Source: Acidobacteriota bacterium (GTDB lineage Bacteria; Acidobacteriota; Terriglobia; Bryobacterales; Bryobacteraceae). From it: a DNA stretch of 18,058 nt. The stretch lies in NCBI GenBank assembly GCA_026394095.1, contig JAPKYY010000949.1:1-18058 (forward strand), in the 5' to 3' direction. The translations under genes were made by a program, and so were the position numbers. Shown here piece by piece: positions 8,177-18,058 of this stretch. Numbering within the stretch: the stretch's first letter is position 1; every line of letters begins with the position of its first letter. The notes under the pieces were generated by a model. It saw nothing but the letters and a program-made list of their open reading frames with translations, searched no databases and was not told the DNA's origin.

Positions 8177-8188
8177 GGTACGAGTACC
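8177..8188. repeat. Small inverted repeat in a divergent promoter region
   Basis: GGTAC at 8177-8181 and GTACC at 8184-8188 form exact 5-bp arms around GA. It lies between the divergent aldo/keto reductase (starts 8041) and the MPN-like membrane protein (starts 8283), a place where an operator would be expected. Arms this short can arise by chance. Confidence 0.3.
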
Positions 8189-8236
8189 GGATTGACTTCA
8201 AACAATCTGGCCTCAAACTGGATACAGGTGATTGTG

Positions 8237-8281
8237 ATGGAGGAGAAAGCCCTCAGAATCATCCAGTTGGAGGGAATTTAG
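8237..8281 (+). CDS. Possible 14-codon leader ORF before the MPN-like gene
   Basis: ATG at 8237 opens a 14-codon frame (MEEKALRIIQLEGI) ending at TAG 8279-8281, one base before the TTG start of the next gene. AGGTG at 8226-8230 could serve as its ribosome site. Its last codons span the downstream gene's GGAGGG site, so translating it could open or mask that start. It could equally be chance; there is no codon run suggesting attenuation. Confidence 0.25.
   Translation: MEEKALRIIQLEGI
8269..8274 (+). promoter_or_regulatory. Shine-Dalgarno that fixes a TTG start
   Basis: GGAGGG is followed by eight bases and then TTG at 8283. The same frame has a stop at 8235-8237 and no ATG or GTG between that stop and 8283, so this strong site is the main reason to accept the rare TTG start over the internal ATG at 8334. 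Confidence 0.65.
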
Positions 8282-8282
8282 T

Positions 8283-9308
8283 TTGACGACGTTATCAATT
8301 GAACAAACACAACCGCTGGGCGTGGAAGAGGCAATGGAGAATGCTTCCTGGCTTGACGGGAGGCAGGGAATCGTCGATTTGACCTGGCGCTCTGGTTTGC
8401 TGGAGCAGATTCGATCCTACGTTGGTTCTACTTATGTCAGCCGCAGTGGTAAGGGTGAAGAATTGGGTGGGCTCCTGTTTGGATACAGGAATTTTGAGTC
8501 TGTGCAGGTGTTGGCCTGGAGGCCGATTTCCCGGGGCAAAGACTCCACTTCACACTTCTATCTAAATTCCAAAGAAGAACAGTTACTGCGAAAAACGATC
8601 GAGAATTCCAAGACGGATGCTTCACTGAAATCGATGGAAGTATTGGGGTGGTTCCGCTCCAGAACCAAGGGCGAACCGGACCTTGAAGAGCATGACGTCA
8701 AATTTCATGAGAAGTTCTTTGATCGCGCTTCCCAGTTTGCAATGATTATTCGTCCGAGCCACCAGCGACCGGCAGAAGCGGCAATCTACATTCGGAACCG
8801 GCAAGATCTTTTCGAACTGAGAAATCCAAGTACCAGACTTTCGTTGAAGCCTGGGCCAGTTGCATTGGAAATCAAATCCACGTCTGGAGACTCTATTCCG
8901 GGAGTCTTGCTTGAAGAAACTAGCACCGTGAAAACAAGCCGATTGCCGTGGCTGCAGGCAGCCGCAGTCATCATCGCAGCATCTATCGTTACCGTTGGTC
9001 TTGTATGGCTGTTGCAGTGGAATACTGGCAGGCAAGAGTCAGCAAAGGAAACTGTTGGACTGGGCTTTGAAATTTCCATTGACGGAAACCAGCTGAAGGC
9101 AAAATGGAATCCGGCATCGTCTCTGGTTCAGAGTGCAGATACGGCGCAACTGTTTCTGGGTGAGGATCGCCTTCAGTTAAGCCACTCTGAACTGGCACAA
9201 GGCTATTTGACGGTTCCAATGAAATCCGATGGCCACGGCGATACCGGGATCAGCCTGAAGGTTGGGGACCGGGAAGAATTCGCTCAGTTGGTGGCAAGCG
9301 CAAGATAA
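8283..9308 (+). CDS. Membrane-anchored protein with a degenerate MPN/JAMM-like domain
   Basis: A 341-residue protein in three parts. Residues about 33-173 resemble the MPN (JAB/Mov34) fold: acidic E59-E60 then GGLLFG (62-67), and GWFRSRTKGEPDLEEHD (122-138) where active JAMM proteases have GWYHSHP, a serine and then D. The two metal histidines are replaced by R125 and R127, although D138 stays, so peptidase activity is unlikely and a binding role is more probable. Residues 223-246 form one transmembrane helix (LPWLQAAAVI onward). Residues about 259-330 look like a small beta-rich extracytoplasmic domain (SIDGNQLKAKWNP). I recall similar MPN-like plus transmembrane plus beta-domain proteins in acidobacteria, all uncharacterised. 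The start is TTG 8283, supported by its ribosome site; ATG 8334 is the alternative. It stands alone, 79 bases before the fasciclin gene. Confidence 0.8.
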   Translation: MTTLSIEQTQPLGVEEAMENASWLDGRQGIVDLTWRSGLLEQIRSYVGSTYVSRSGKGEELGGLLFGYRNFESVQVLAWRPISRGKDSTSHFYLNSKEEQLLRKTIENSKTDASLKSMEVLGWFRSRTKGEPDLEEHDVKFHEKFFDRASQFAMIIRPSHQRPAEAAIYIRNRQDLFELRNPSTRLSLKPGPVALEIKSTSGDSIPGVLLEETSTVKTSRLPWLQAAAVIIAASIVTVGLVWLLQWNTGRQESAKETVGLGFEISIDGNQLKAKWNPASSLVQSADTAQLFLGEDRLQLSHSELAQGYLTVPMKSDGHGDTGISLKVGDREEFAQLVASAR

Positions 9309-9353
9309 AAAATTAGCTCTTAGTTGAATCGCTCCTCATCAAGCTAACTGAAA

Positions 9354-9365
9354 GAAAGATCTTTC
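9354..9365. repeat. 12-bp perfect palindrome in the fasciclin 5' region
   Basis: GAAAGATCTTTC is self-complementary and lies nine bases before the AAGGAG ribosome site of the fasciclin gene. It could be an operator; a loopless 12-base palindrome makes a poor RNA hairpin. Confidence 0.35.
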
Positions 9366-9374
9366 GTAAATGAT

Positions 9375-9380
9375 AAGGAG
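9375..9380 (+). promoter_or_regulatory. Strong Shine-Dalgarno of the fasciclin gene
   Basis: AAGGAG with a seven-base spacer to ATG 9388. It decides against the in-frame ATG at 9370, which lies upstream of the site and would add MIRRTS before an otherwise canonical signal peptide. Confidence 0.85.
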
Positions 9381-9387
9381 AACTTCA

Positions 9388-9849
9388 ATGAAGAAGGCGT
9401 TTCTTGCTACTTTTCTGCTTTTGACCTCTGCGAGCTTCAGCTTTGCTGCTGACATCGTTGATACCGCTGTCGCCGCTGGCAGCTTTAAGACCCTGGTTTC
9501 ACTCGTGAAGGCCGCTGGCCTCGTGGACACGCTCAAGAGCGCTGGCCCTTTCACCGTGTTTGCCCCAACCGACGAAGCATTTGCCAAGGTCCCCAAGGCC
9601 ACGATGGACATGCTCGCTGCTAACCCTGACAAGCTCAAGGCCGTTTTGACCTATCACGTTGTCGGAGCCAAAGTAATGGCCGCTGACGTGAAAACAGGCC
9701 CTGCAAAGACCGTCAATGGACAGTCTGCCAAGCTCACTGCCAAGGGTGGCAAGGTTATGATCGACAAAGCCAATGTTGTCAAGGCTGACATCGCTTGTGA
9801 CAATGGCGTGATCCACGTGATCGACGCTGTAATCCTGCCGAAGCTGTAA
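9388..9849 (+). CDS. Secreted fasciclin (FAS1) domain protein
   Basis: A 153-residue exported protein consisting of a signal peptide (residues 1-20, cleavage expected after SFSFA) and a single FAS1 domain. FAS1 landmarks are clear: H1 box at 52-65 ([14 protein letters not shown]), the YHVV motif at 89-92, and the H2-like end [12 protein letters not shown] at 140-151. FAS1 domains act outside the cytoplasm in cell-surface or matrix adhesion; single-domain bacterial versions are common and mostly unassigned. Codon choice is notably uniform (AAG for most lysines, GCC/GCT for alanine). With the strong ribosome site and terminator this suggests high expression. It is a single-gene unit between its own 5' region and the terminator at 9867. 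Confidence 0.95.
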   Translation: MKKAFLATFLLLTSASFSFAADIVDTAVAAGSFKTLVSLVKAAGLVDTLKSAGPFTVFAPTDEAFAKVPKATMDMLAANPDKLKAVLTYHVVGAKVMAADVKTGPAKTVNGQSAKLTAKGGKVMIDKANVVKADIACDNGVIHVIDAVILPKL

Positions 9850-9866
9850 GATTTAGTTAGTAAGTG

Positions 9867-9899
9867 AAAAGGCCCACTCCAACCGGAGTGGGCCTTTTT
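9867..9899. terminator. Strong Rho-independent terminator, probably bidirectional
   Basis: GGCCCACTCC (9871-9880) pairs perfectly with GGAGTGGGCC (9885-9894) around the loop AACC, extended by AAAA before and TTTTT after. On the plus strand it ends the fasciclin transcript 17 bases past its stop; on the minus strand it presents a T-run just past the gpmI stop (9901). It therefore probably serves both convergent units. Confidence 0.95.
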
Positions 9900-9900
9900 G

Positions 9901-11285
9901 CTATTGTCTCAACGAAACACCGGACATGTCAGGTGGTTTCTGGATTTCCAGCAGATCCAGAATCGTTGGAGCAAGATCTCGAAGGCTTCCGCGCAGGTTT
10001 GGAGCATCCGTGCGCAGAGTCTTGTGAGTTTCCTCAACGATCACGACAGGCACCGGGTTGGTGGTGTGATAGGACACATCTGTGGTTTCGACTGCCTTTT
10101 TTGCAGCTTCGAATACGCCAGAGTGGCCGACCATATCCGGGTTGGCAAAGTTCACGATGATAACGCCGTACTTCTTTGATTCAATCGCTTTGACCACAAC
10201 ATCTGAGACGCCTTCAGCCGACATTTCAGGCATCAGATCGTAGGTTGCAACCTTTGGTGAAGCAACCATCTCGCGGGCCTCGCCGTTGTAGGGCTTCTCG
10301 ACACCGCCGTTAAAAAAGAAGGTGACGTGAGGATACTTCTCGGTCTCGGCTACACGCAGGTTTGCAACTCCGTGATTGGCTAACCATTCACCTAAAACAT
10401 TCTGGTGCGACTCTGGTTTGAAGACGAAGGGGTGAGTAAAGGTGCGGTCATACTCGGTCATCATCGTAAAGCGAAGCTGATTCCCTTTGGTGAGCCGCTC
10501 GGTAATCTCGCGGGCTCGATCTGCACGGTAATTGAAGAAGATGCAGGAATCGCCTTCTTCGATCAGGCCAACAGGCGTGTTGTCGGCGTTGACGATCGTG
10601 ACCGGGGCGACAAATTCATCGGTGACATCGGCAGCATAACTGTCGAGCATGACTTGTAGCGGCGACTGGCTCGTCTTGGGTGCTCCAGTAGTCATCGCAA
10701 CGGCAGCTTGTTCGACACGCTCACAGCGCTTGTCGCGATCCATAGCGTCGTAACGGCCCATGACTGAGGCAATCTTCGCAGACCCAAGATGCTTCTGAAG
10801 GTCTTCGATGAAACCGGCTCCAGATTGAGGAGGAGTATCGCGCCCATCCATGAAGCAATGGACGTAAATTTCAGCCACACCTTCGCGTTGAGCCATATCA
10901 ATCAAAGCGTAGAGATGAGTGTTGAGCGAATGCACGCCACCATCGCTAACCAGGCCCATCAGATGCAGACGTCTGGTCTTCATCGCGGCCTTGAGTTCAG
11001 GTAGCTGAAAGAAATCGCCAGTCTCGATGGCATGGTCAATACGAGATACATCCATCCGGATGATCCGTCCCGAACCGATATTCAAGTGGCCTACTTCGCT
11101 GTTGCCCATTTGTCCGACGGGCAGGCCCACCCAGGGGCCGGAAGCTTCAATCAGAGTATGCGGATTGGCCGCCCACAACCGGTCGAAGTTCGGTTTGTGG
11201 GCGGCCATCACTGCATTGCCTTCTGATTCCTCGCGCCAGCCAAAGCCATCCAGGATGGTGAGAACAACCAGATCAGGCTTGGACA

Positions 11286-11286
<1 letters not shown>
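9901..11286 (-). CDS. gpmI: Cofactor-independent phosphoglycerate mutase with internal deletion of the TADHGN segment
   Basis: GpmI interconverts 3- and 2-phosphoglycerate using two Mn ions. This copy is 461 residues, against roughly 500-515 for the family. Present: D13 (LDGFGW), the phosphoserine S63 (GQMGNSEVGH), H119 (GGVHS), D150 (MDGRDTPP), R178/R184 region (MGRYDAMDRD), NYRADRAR (252-259), K317 (ETEKYPH), and D384/H388 (NPDMVGH). H407 of HTTNPVP is also kept. Between H388 and H407 there are 18 residues where the E. coli enzyme has about 55, so the conserved LITADHGNAEQM stretch is gone. That stretch supplies the Asp and His of the second Mn site. The frame is intact on both sides (junction about 10066-10080). 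It starts at ATG 11286, overlapping the enolase stop by one base (TAATG). As written it should be inactive or very altered; real loss and assembly error are both possible. Confidence 0.9.
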
Positions 11287-13735
<2,449 letters not shown>

Positions 13736-14516
13736 AGCATCTCGCTGCTCGGGAGTGATGAATTTGCCTTCGCCCATGATCTTCATGCCCAAAACGCCAG
13801 TTCCCTGGGCGTGCACCTTCTCGATTGTGGGCAAGACTTCAGAGCGGTCCCCAGGGACATTGGCTTCGTCGCGCAGATTGTCCATGCGGGTTCCATCATG
13901 GTTTACGCGCATCAGTGCGACATCGAGCCAATTGTTGCCCGCATAGGCACGAATCGGCTGCAGGCCATGGCCGGAACAACCGTGGCAGCGGATCAACTGC
14001 TTGTGCTTGGCTTCTGAGAGTGCGTCGCGCAAAGCTTCGAGTTCCTTCGGCCAAGTTGTCGTTTTGACGTTATGAAGAAGGAAGATGTCGAAGTAGTCGC
14101 TGTTGAGTTCGCGGCGGAAGCGTTCGATGTCGTCCATCGGCTTATAGCCTTCACGGGCGGCGTTCTGCCACCGGAGTTTGGTCATCAACCGGTAGTTCTC
14201 GCGCGGAATTCCTTTGAGCGCTTCAGCCAGCATCTCGTGCATCTGATCGTAGTTGTCGGCAGATTCAAAGAAGCGGATGCCGCGATCATAAGCGTGGCGG
14301 ACGAGGCGGGTAAATTCCTTTTGGCCCAACTCGCGCTGGATGCGGCCGCCGTGAGTGCCTGTGCCAAAGGCAAGGCGAGTCACCTTCACGTTCGTCTTGC
14401 CGAGGGTGACCCAATCGGTTGCAGAACGCTTTGCTGCCTGCAATTGAGGAAGAGCTGTGGCAGCGGCGGCACCAGCAGTCACCTTTAAGAGATCACGACG
14501 CGAGAAATTTGACATG

Positions 14517-14531
14517 CCGATATTGTATCGG
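14517..14531 (-). promoter_or_regulatory. Hairpin immediately before the start codon of the Tat reductase
   Basis: On the minus strand CCGATA-CAA-TATCGG is a perfect 6-bp stem with a three-base loop, ending one base before ATG 14515 and filling most of the 23-base gap after the ATPase stop. It covers the place where a ribosome site would be. It could limit translation of the reductase; a terminator is unlikely because no T-run follows. Confidence 0.45.
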
Positions 14532-14538
14532 ATCGCAA

Positions 14539-16956
14539 CTACCAGGCAGACTCGGGATCTTTGCCTTCTTCATGCGTGCAAGGAGCCCAGACCAGAGCAG
14601 TAAAACCGATTGCGATGTTGGTCTTCTTCGGTTTGATCGAAACGGTTTCAACCTGAGCATTTCCCGAATCGAGCTTCGCTGTGATTGCGGCCACGGCGGC
14701 TTCCACTTCCTGCTCCATCTGGGCGATTTGGGCCTGAACCGCTTCAACGGTATCTCCAGCGCGGCCAACATCACCTTGCTCCTTAAGCACCTTGCCTGCC
14801 TGCTTGGCAGCGGTGGCAGCCTTGCCGATATTGGTTTTAGAAAGGGCACTGCCACGGCCAAACATGGCACCAAGGACACCGCCAAGAATACTGATGCCCG
14901 TGCTGACCATTTCACTCGATCGCTGTTGTTCCTGAACCTGTTTGGCAGCCTCAGCCTTTCGCAACCGTTCGGTGAGCATATCGAGCTTGGGGCGATATTT
15001 GGTTCGAATCTTCTCGACCTCTGCATCGCGCTCTTCATGCAGTTCATGAGAGATGCGGGCCCTGAAGTCAGACTCGGATTCCCCGGGATGAGAGAACGCC
15101 TTCAGATCAGGGACAGTAAAGATCTCTAGCGATTCGTTGGCATAGATGTGGGTAACCAGGTCTTTCTGCCAGCCGGTGTAGCTCTTTACTTTGGTTGCCG
15201 CTCCCGAGAGTTCAGCGTAGCCGATGCCCTCTGCCGGGGTGCCTTCAAGCTCATCCGGATGAATATCGGCGACCTGACCTTCGGCCCATTCAACAGGAGT
15301 ATTGTCATCCTTGACCGGTGTGAGGTAGACGCGATCAACAGACTCGTCGATACCGGATTTGGTGTCGTTAAAGCGAATCTTTGCGGCAACACACATGTGG
15401 GGGAAGTACATGAGGTCTTTGCTGGTAGACCGTGCGGCGAGGAATTTCTGGAGTACTTCGGGAGGAAGCACTGGCCGGGCAGCAGCGGGGGCAAGCGCGG
15501 GGATCTTCGCGCCAGGCTTGGCCTCGGCAACGGGGTCGGGTTGAGGACCCTTTGCAGTCAGGCTCTTGATCTGGTCACGAGTAAGCGGGCCGCGCAGGTA
15601 GCTCAGCGCCCATCGTGTCTGAAAGATGGTTGGTGTGTTGTTGTGAACGTTGTTGAGGTAGAAAACACGTTTGCCAAGACTGGAGAGAATGCGTTCTGTG
15701 CGCGCAGCATCAAAGGCCATTCCAGCCTGAGCGCTTGCGCCACTGAGGCCCTCCATCAAGCGGGCCTTGTCACGCTCAGTCTGCAGGCGCCCGATAAACC
15801 ATGTGCCGCAATTGGCGAGGCCTTTGTAATCGAGGTCGACGGGGTTTTGTGTAGCAAGGACAATACCAACGCCAAAGGCGCGAGCCTGCTTGAGCAGGGT
15901 GAGAAGTGGCTTCTTGGTGGGTGGGTTTCCGAGAGGGGGGAAGTAGCCAAAGATTTCATCCATGTAGAGCAAGGCACGAAGACTTGATGTGCCAGCCTGC
16001 GTCCGAACCCAGCCGAGGAATTCATTGAGCAGCAGTGCGACAAAGAACATGCGCTCCTGATCGTTCAAGTGAGCAATCGAAATCACCGAGACACGAGGCT
16101 TACCCTGCGGATTCCGAAGCAGCTTGCCGATATCCATTCCTTCGCCTTCCATCCAGGCGGCAAAACCGGGGCTGGCGAGGAGATTGTTCACCTGCATGGC
16201 CAGGGCAAAGCGATCCTTGGCAGGGAAGAAACTATCGATATCGAGGACACCGATTTTCTTGAAGGGTGGTTCCTGAACCTGGCTGATGATCGCGGCAAGA
16301 TCGAGGCTCTTGCCTTCGGCCCAATTGCTCTGGAAGATCTGTGACAAGAGGATGTGTTCGCGGCTTTGCAGTGGATCTGCATCAATGCCAAGCAGGCTCA
16401 GAACGGCAGTAGCGGCGTTGGAGATGCGATCGGTGAACATCTCGCGGTCTTCCATCAGCTCCTCAGGTGGAGCTTCAAAACTCTTGAGGATTGAGAGTGG
16501 ACGGCCCATTCGCGAACCTGGTGTGAAGATCGTGAATTCGGCAGCCTGACCCATACGGCGGATGCGTTCGCCGTCCTGCTGCCAATCGCCGAGGCCCTTG
16601 GTCCAGATCTCGGATTGCTGTTTGGCAAAATCAGCGGGGCTCAACTGCGCCTGTTGCGCTTCATCCGGATTCACCCACGGTTCGAAGTCTGCTGGCTTGA
16701 GGTCGGGAAACTGCAGAAGCAAGTTTCCGAGATCGCCCTTAGGATCGATCACAATCGCAGGAATGCCGTCGAGCGCAGCTTCTTCAAGCAATGAAACGCA
16801 AAGGCCCGTTTTGCCGCTGCCAGTCATGCCTACACAGACAGCGTGCGTTACGAGGTGCTTCGACTCATAGAGAACAAGGTTTCCCTTGCGCTGCTTGCTG
16901 TCGAGATCAAATTCTTCGCCGAGGTAGAAAACCCCAAGTCCTTCAATGTTGGCCAT
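14539..16956 (-). CDS. HerA/DUF87-like P-loop ATPase with coiled-coil C-terminus
   Basis: An 805-residue predicted ATPase of the HerA-FtsK branch. Walker A is GMTGSGKT (43-50), followed by AIVIDPKGDLGNLL (67-80), a signature of DUF87/HerA-like proteins. Walker B with catalytic Glu is ALLYMDEIFGYFPP (328-341), and VLATQNPVDLDYKGLAN (366-382) is the sensor-type strand. Residues about 470-500 are an Ala/Pro-rich linker. Residues 500-620 are a distinct domain that I cannot name. Residues 640-685 and 735-763 are charged coiled-coil segments that flank a Gly/Ala-rich hydrophobic stretch at 686-703, which could be a membrane-inserting or packing helix. Relatives translocate DNA or act on macromolecules, but no nuclease (NurA) or other partner is nearby. 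Its start overlaps the MFS stop by 14 bases, so the two are probably co-translated. The ATPase fold is sure; the job is not. Confidence 0.88.
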   Translation of the reverse strand: MANIEGLGVFYLGEEFDLDSKQRKGNLVLYESKHLVTHAVCVGMTGSGKTGLCVSLLEEAALDGIPAIVIDPKGDLGNLLLQFPDLKPADFEPWVNPDEAQQAQLSPADFAKQQSEIWTKGLGDWQQDGERIRRMGQAAEFTIFTPGSRMGRPLSILKSFEAPPEELMEDREMFTDRISNAATAVLSLLGIDADPLQSREHILLSQIFQSNWAEGKSLDLAAIISQVQEPPFKKIGVLDIDSFFPAKDRFALAMQVNNLLASPGFAAWMEGEGMDIGKLLRNPQGKPRVSVISIAHLNDQERMFFVALLLNEFLGWVRTQAGTSSLRALLYMDEIFGYFPPLGNPPTKKPLLTLLKQARAFGVGIVLATQNPVDLDYKGLANCGTWFIGRLQTERDKARLMEGLSGASAQAGMAFDAARTERILSSLGKRVFYLNNVHNNTPTIFQTRWALSYLRGPLTRDQIKSLTAKGPQPDPVAEAKPGAKIPALAPAAARPVLPPEVLQKFLAARSTSKDLMYFPHMCVAAKIRFNDTKSGIDESVDRVYLTPVKDDNTPVEWAEGQVADIHPDELEGTPAEGIGYAELSGAATKVKSYTGWQKDLVTHIYANESLEIFTVPDLKAFSHPGESESDFRARISHELHEERDAEVEKIRTKYRPKLDMLTERLRKAEAAKQVQEQQRSSEMVSTGISILGGVLGAMFGRGSALSKTNIGKAATAAKQAGKVLKEQGDVGRAGDTVEAVQAQIAQMEQEVEAAVAAITAKLDSGNAQVETVSIKPKKTNIAIGFTALVWAPCTHEEGKDPESAW

Positions 16957-18058
16957 CGAGGATAGTATCTCTTAACCGGCTGCCGATGAGAATCCAGCTC
17001 AGCACGGCCGCGCCATAAAGACCTGCCATGACATAAAGCGGAATGGACCAATCGCCGAACCACTGCACCAGATAGGCGAGCACAATTGGGCTCAGCGTGC
17101 CACCGACTTGGCCGGCGGTGTTCATCGTCGCCGTCATTACTGCCGAGTTCTGCTTGCCAACATCGATGCAAAGCGAGAAGGCGGCCCCGAGGGTAAACAT
17201 GCTCACGCCGTAGCTCAAGGCAATCAAGCCGGCAGCGAACTGGGGATCTTCAACGCGGGCAGCAAAAAACATGGCCGTCATGGAGATGGAGTAGGCAGTG
17301 CCGGCAACACCGGCTCGTCCCCAGGAGAGGCCCATGCGTTTGGTGACGACATCGGTTACATAACCACCGCAAAGAGAAGCCGTCGCGGCAATCAACATGG
17401 GCAGCCCGGCGAACACTTCCATTTGTCCCTTGCTCATGCCGCGGATCTCAACCAGATAGGTTGGCAGCCAGGTAATGATGAAGTAAGTGCCCCAGGAATT
17501 GGCAGCGTGGCTGATGCAGATCGGGATAACGACCGGCAGCTTGAAGACATCGCGCCAATTACCGTGCCCTTCTGCAGGGAGACCTCGTTCGCGCTCAATC
17601 ATGGCTACTTCTTCAGGCGATGTACCGGCCTTGTCTCGAGGTTCATCCCGGAACCACAACCACCAGGCGAGAGACCACACGAAGCCTACCAACCCGAAAA
17701 CCAGAAACACATAGCGCCAGGGCCTCATTGAGCTGAGCCAGCCCACCAGCTTTGGTGTAAAGGCACCCGCGAGGAATGCGCCCGAGAAGAATATTCCTTG
17801 AGCCTTGCCGCGTTCGCCGGCGGGAATCCAGCGGGAGAAGACGCGGCCGACACAAGGCCAGGCCCCGGCTTCGCCGACTCCAAACAGGAAGCGAATCACA
17901 AGTAGGGAGAGATAGCTCCAGGCGGCTGCCGTTGCCATCGTAAACGCGCTCCACCAGGCAACGATTCGAGTGAGTACGCCGCGGCAGCCAATCCGGTCGG
18001 CCCAGGCTGCAGTTGGAATTTCAAAGGCTGCGTATGCAATGGTGAAGGCACTGAACAC
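16943..18058 (-). CDS. MFS transporter, ACS-like (organic anion/sugar acid) type, 5' end cut off
   Basis: The right window edge cuts this gene. The 371 visible residues begin at about the second transmembrane helix; family members normally have 50-70 residues before this point, so the GTG at the very edge is probably an internal valine. Recognisable MFS features: AFEIPTAAWADRIG (the loop 2-3 motif, DRxGxR type), RFLFGVGEAGAWPCVGRVFSRW with the following RGKAQGIFFSG, characteristic of the anion:cation symporter (ACS) family, and ten or more hydrophobic helices ending near SWILIGSRL. Members import hexuronates, glucarate, tartrate or phthalate-like anions with H+ or Na+. The substrate cannot be fixed. 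It lies upstream of the ATPase and Tat reductase genes in the same direction. A shared pathway is possible, but the ATPase does not obviously fit one. Confidence 0.92.
   Translation of the reverse strand: MFSAFTIAYAAFEIPTAAWADRIGCRGVLTRIVAWWSAFTMATAAAWSYLSLLVIRFLFGVGEAGAWPCVGRVFSRWIPAGERGKAQGIFFSGAFLAGAFTPKLVGWLSSMRPWRYVFLVFGLVGFVWSLAWWLWFRDEPRDKAGTSPEEVAMIERERGLPAEGHGNWRDVFKLPVVIPICISHAANSWGTYFIITWLPTYLVEIRGMSKGQMEVFAGLPMLIAATASLCGGYVTDVVTKRMGLSWGRAGVAGTAYSISMTAMFFAARVEDPQFAAGLIALSYGVSMFTLGAAFSLCIDVGKQNSAVMTATMNTAGQVGGTLSPIVLAYLVQWFGDWSIPLYVMAGLYGAAVLSWILIGSRLRDTILDGQH

Noticed and set aside
8192..8226. TTGACT as a -35 box for the MPN-like gene
   Set aside because: No acceptable -10 box lies 16-18 bases downstream; the nearest candidate, GATACA, is 23 bases away.
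8059..8262. 67-codon minus-strand frame in the gap between the reductase and the MPN-like gene
   Set aside because: It fills the divergent promoter region, has no ribosome site and no recognised motif. Its composition is not absurd, so a homologue search would settle it, but I would not annotate it.
15148..15987. 279-codon plus-strand frame opposite the ATPase gene
   Set aside because: The minus strand encodes Walker B and sensor motifs across this stretch. The opposite frame shows no family features and no ribosome site.

Overview
The window looks like a chromosomal segment of an acidobacterium, probably of the Solibacter/Bryobacter type. I infer this from the gene families, not from a marker gene: a membrane TolB-like/TPR regulator with the N-terminal module common in that phylum, a Tat-exported sulfatase, paired MacB-type permeases, a Tat-exported aldo/keto reductase, an FG-GAP repeat protein and a degenerate MPN-fold membrane protein. 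Base composition is moderate. Genes are tightly packed on both strands. I see no rRNA, tRNA, insertion sequence, CRISPR array or phage gene.

Positions 1-4.4 kb: a cut-off secreted-protein gene runs off the left edge on the minus strand and is divergent from a 619-residue TolB/TPR protein. That protein is convergent with a receiver-XRE response regulator, which in turn is back-to-back with a sulfatase. The sulfatase is convergent with a small Flp-type pilin. Both convergent pairs end on a shared CTAG, so each pair overlaps by four bases.

Positions 4.5-8.0 kb: a minus-strand operon encodes a cytosolic aldo/keto reductase and two FtsX/MacB permeases, with no ABC ATPase in the window. Positions 8.2-9.9 kb: a plus-strand gene for a membrane-anchored protein with a JAMM-like fold lacking the metal histidines (TTG start, very short upstream ORF), then a fasciclin-domain secreted protein with an excellent ribosome site and a strong, probably bidirectional terminator.

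Positions 9.9-12.6 kb: a translationally coupled enolase-phosphoglycerate mutase pair (eno then gpmI, minus strand). The gpmI product is the most striking item. It is a cofactor-independent mutase carrying a clean in-frame deletion of about 37 residues that removes the conserved TADHGN metal-binding segment, while every other active-site element remains.

Positions 12.6-18.1 kb: an FG-GAP protein whose 3' end reads 114 bp antisense into a Tat-exported aldo/keto reductase. That reductase follows a HerA/DUF87-like ATPase and an MFS transporter (cut by the right edge) in a minus-strand cluster. A perfect small hairpin sits directly before the reductase start codon.

I do not see a multi-gene defence system or another obviously new system. 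The best leads are the deleted GpmI, the degenerate MPN protein and the receiver-XRE regulator.
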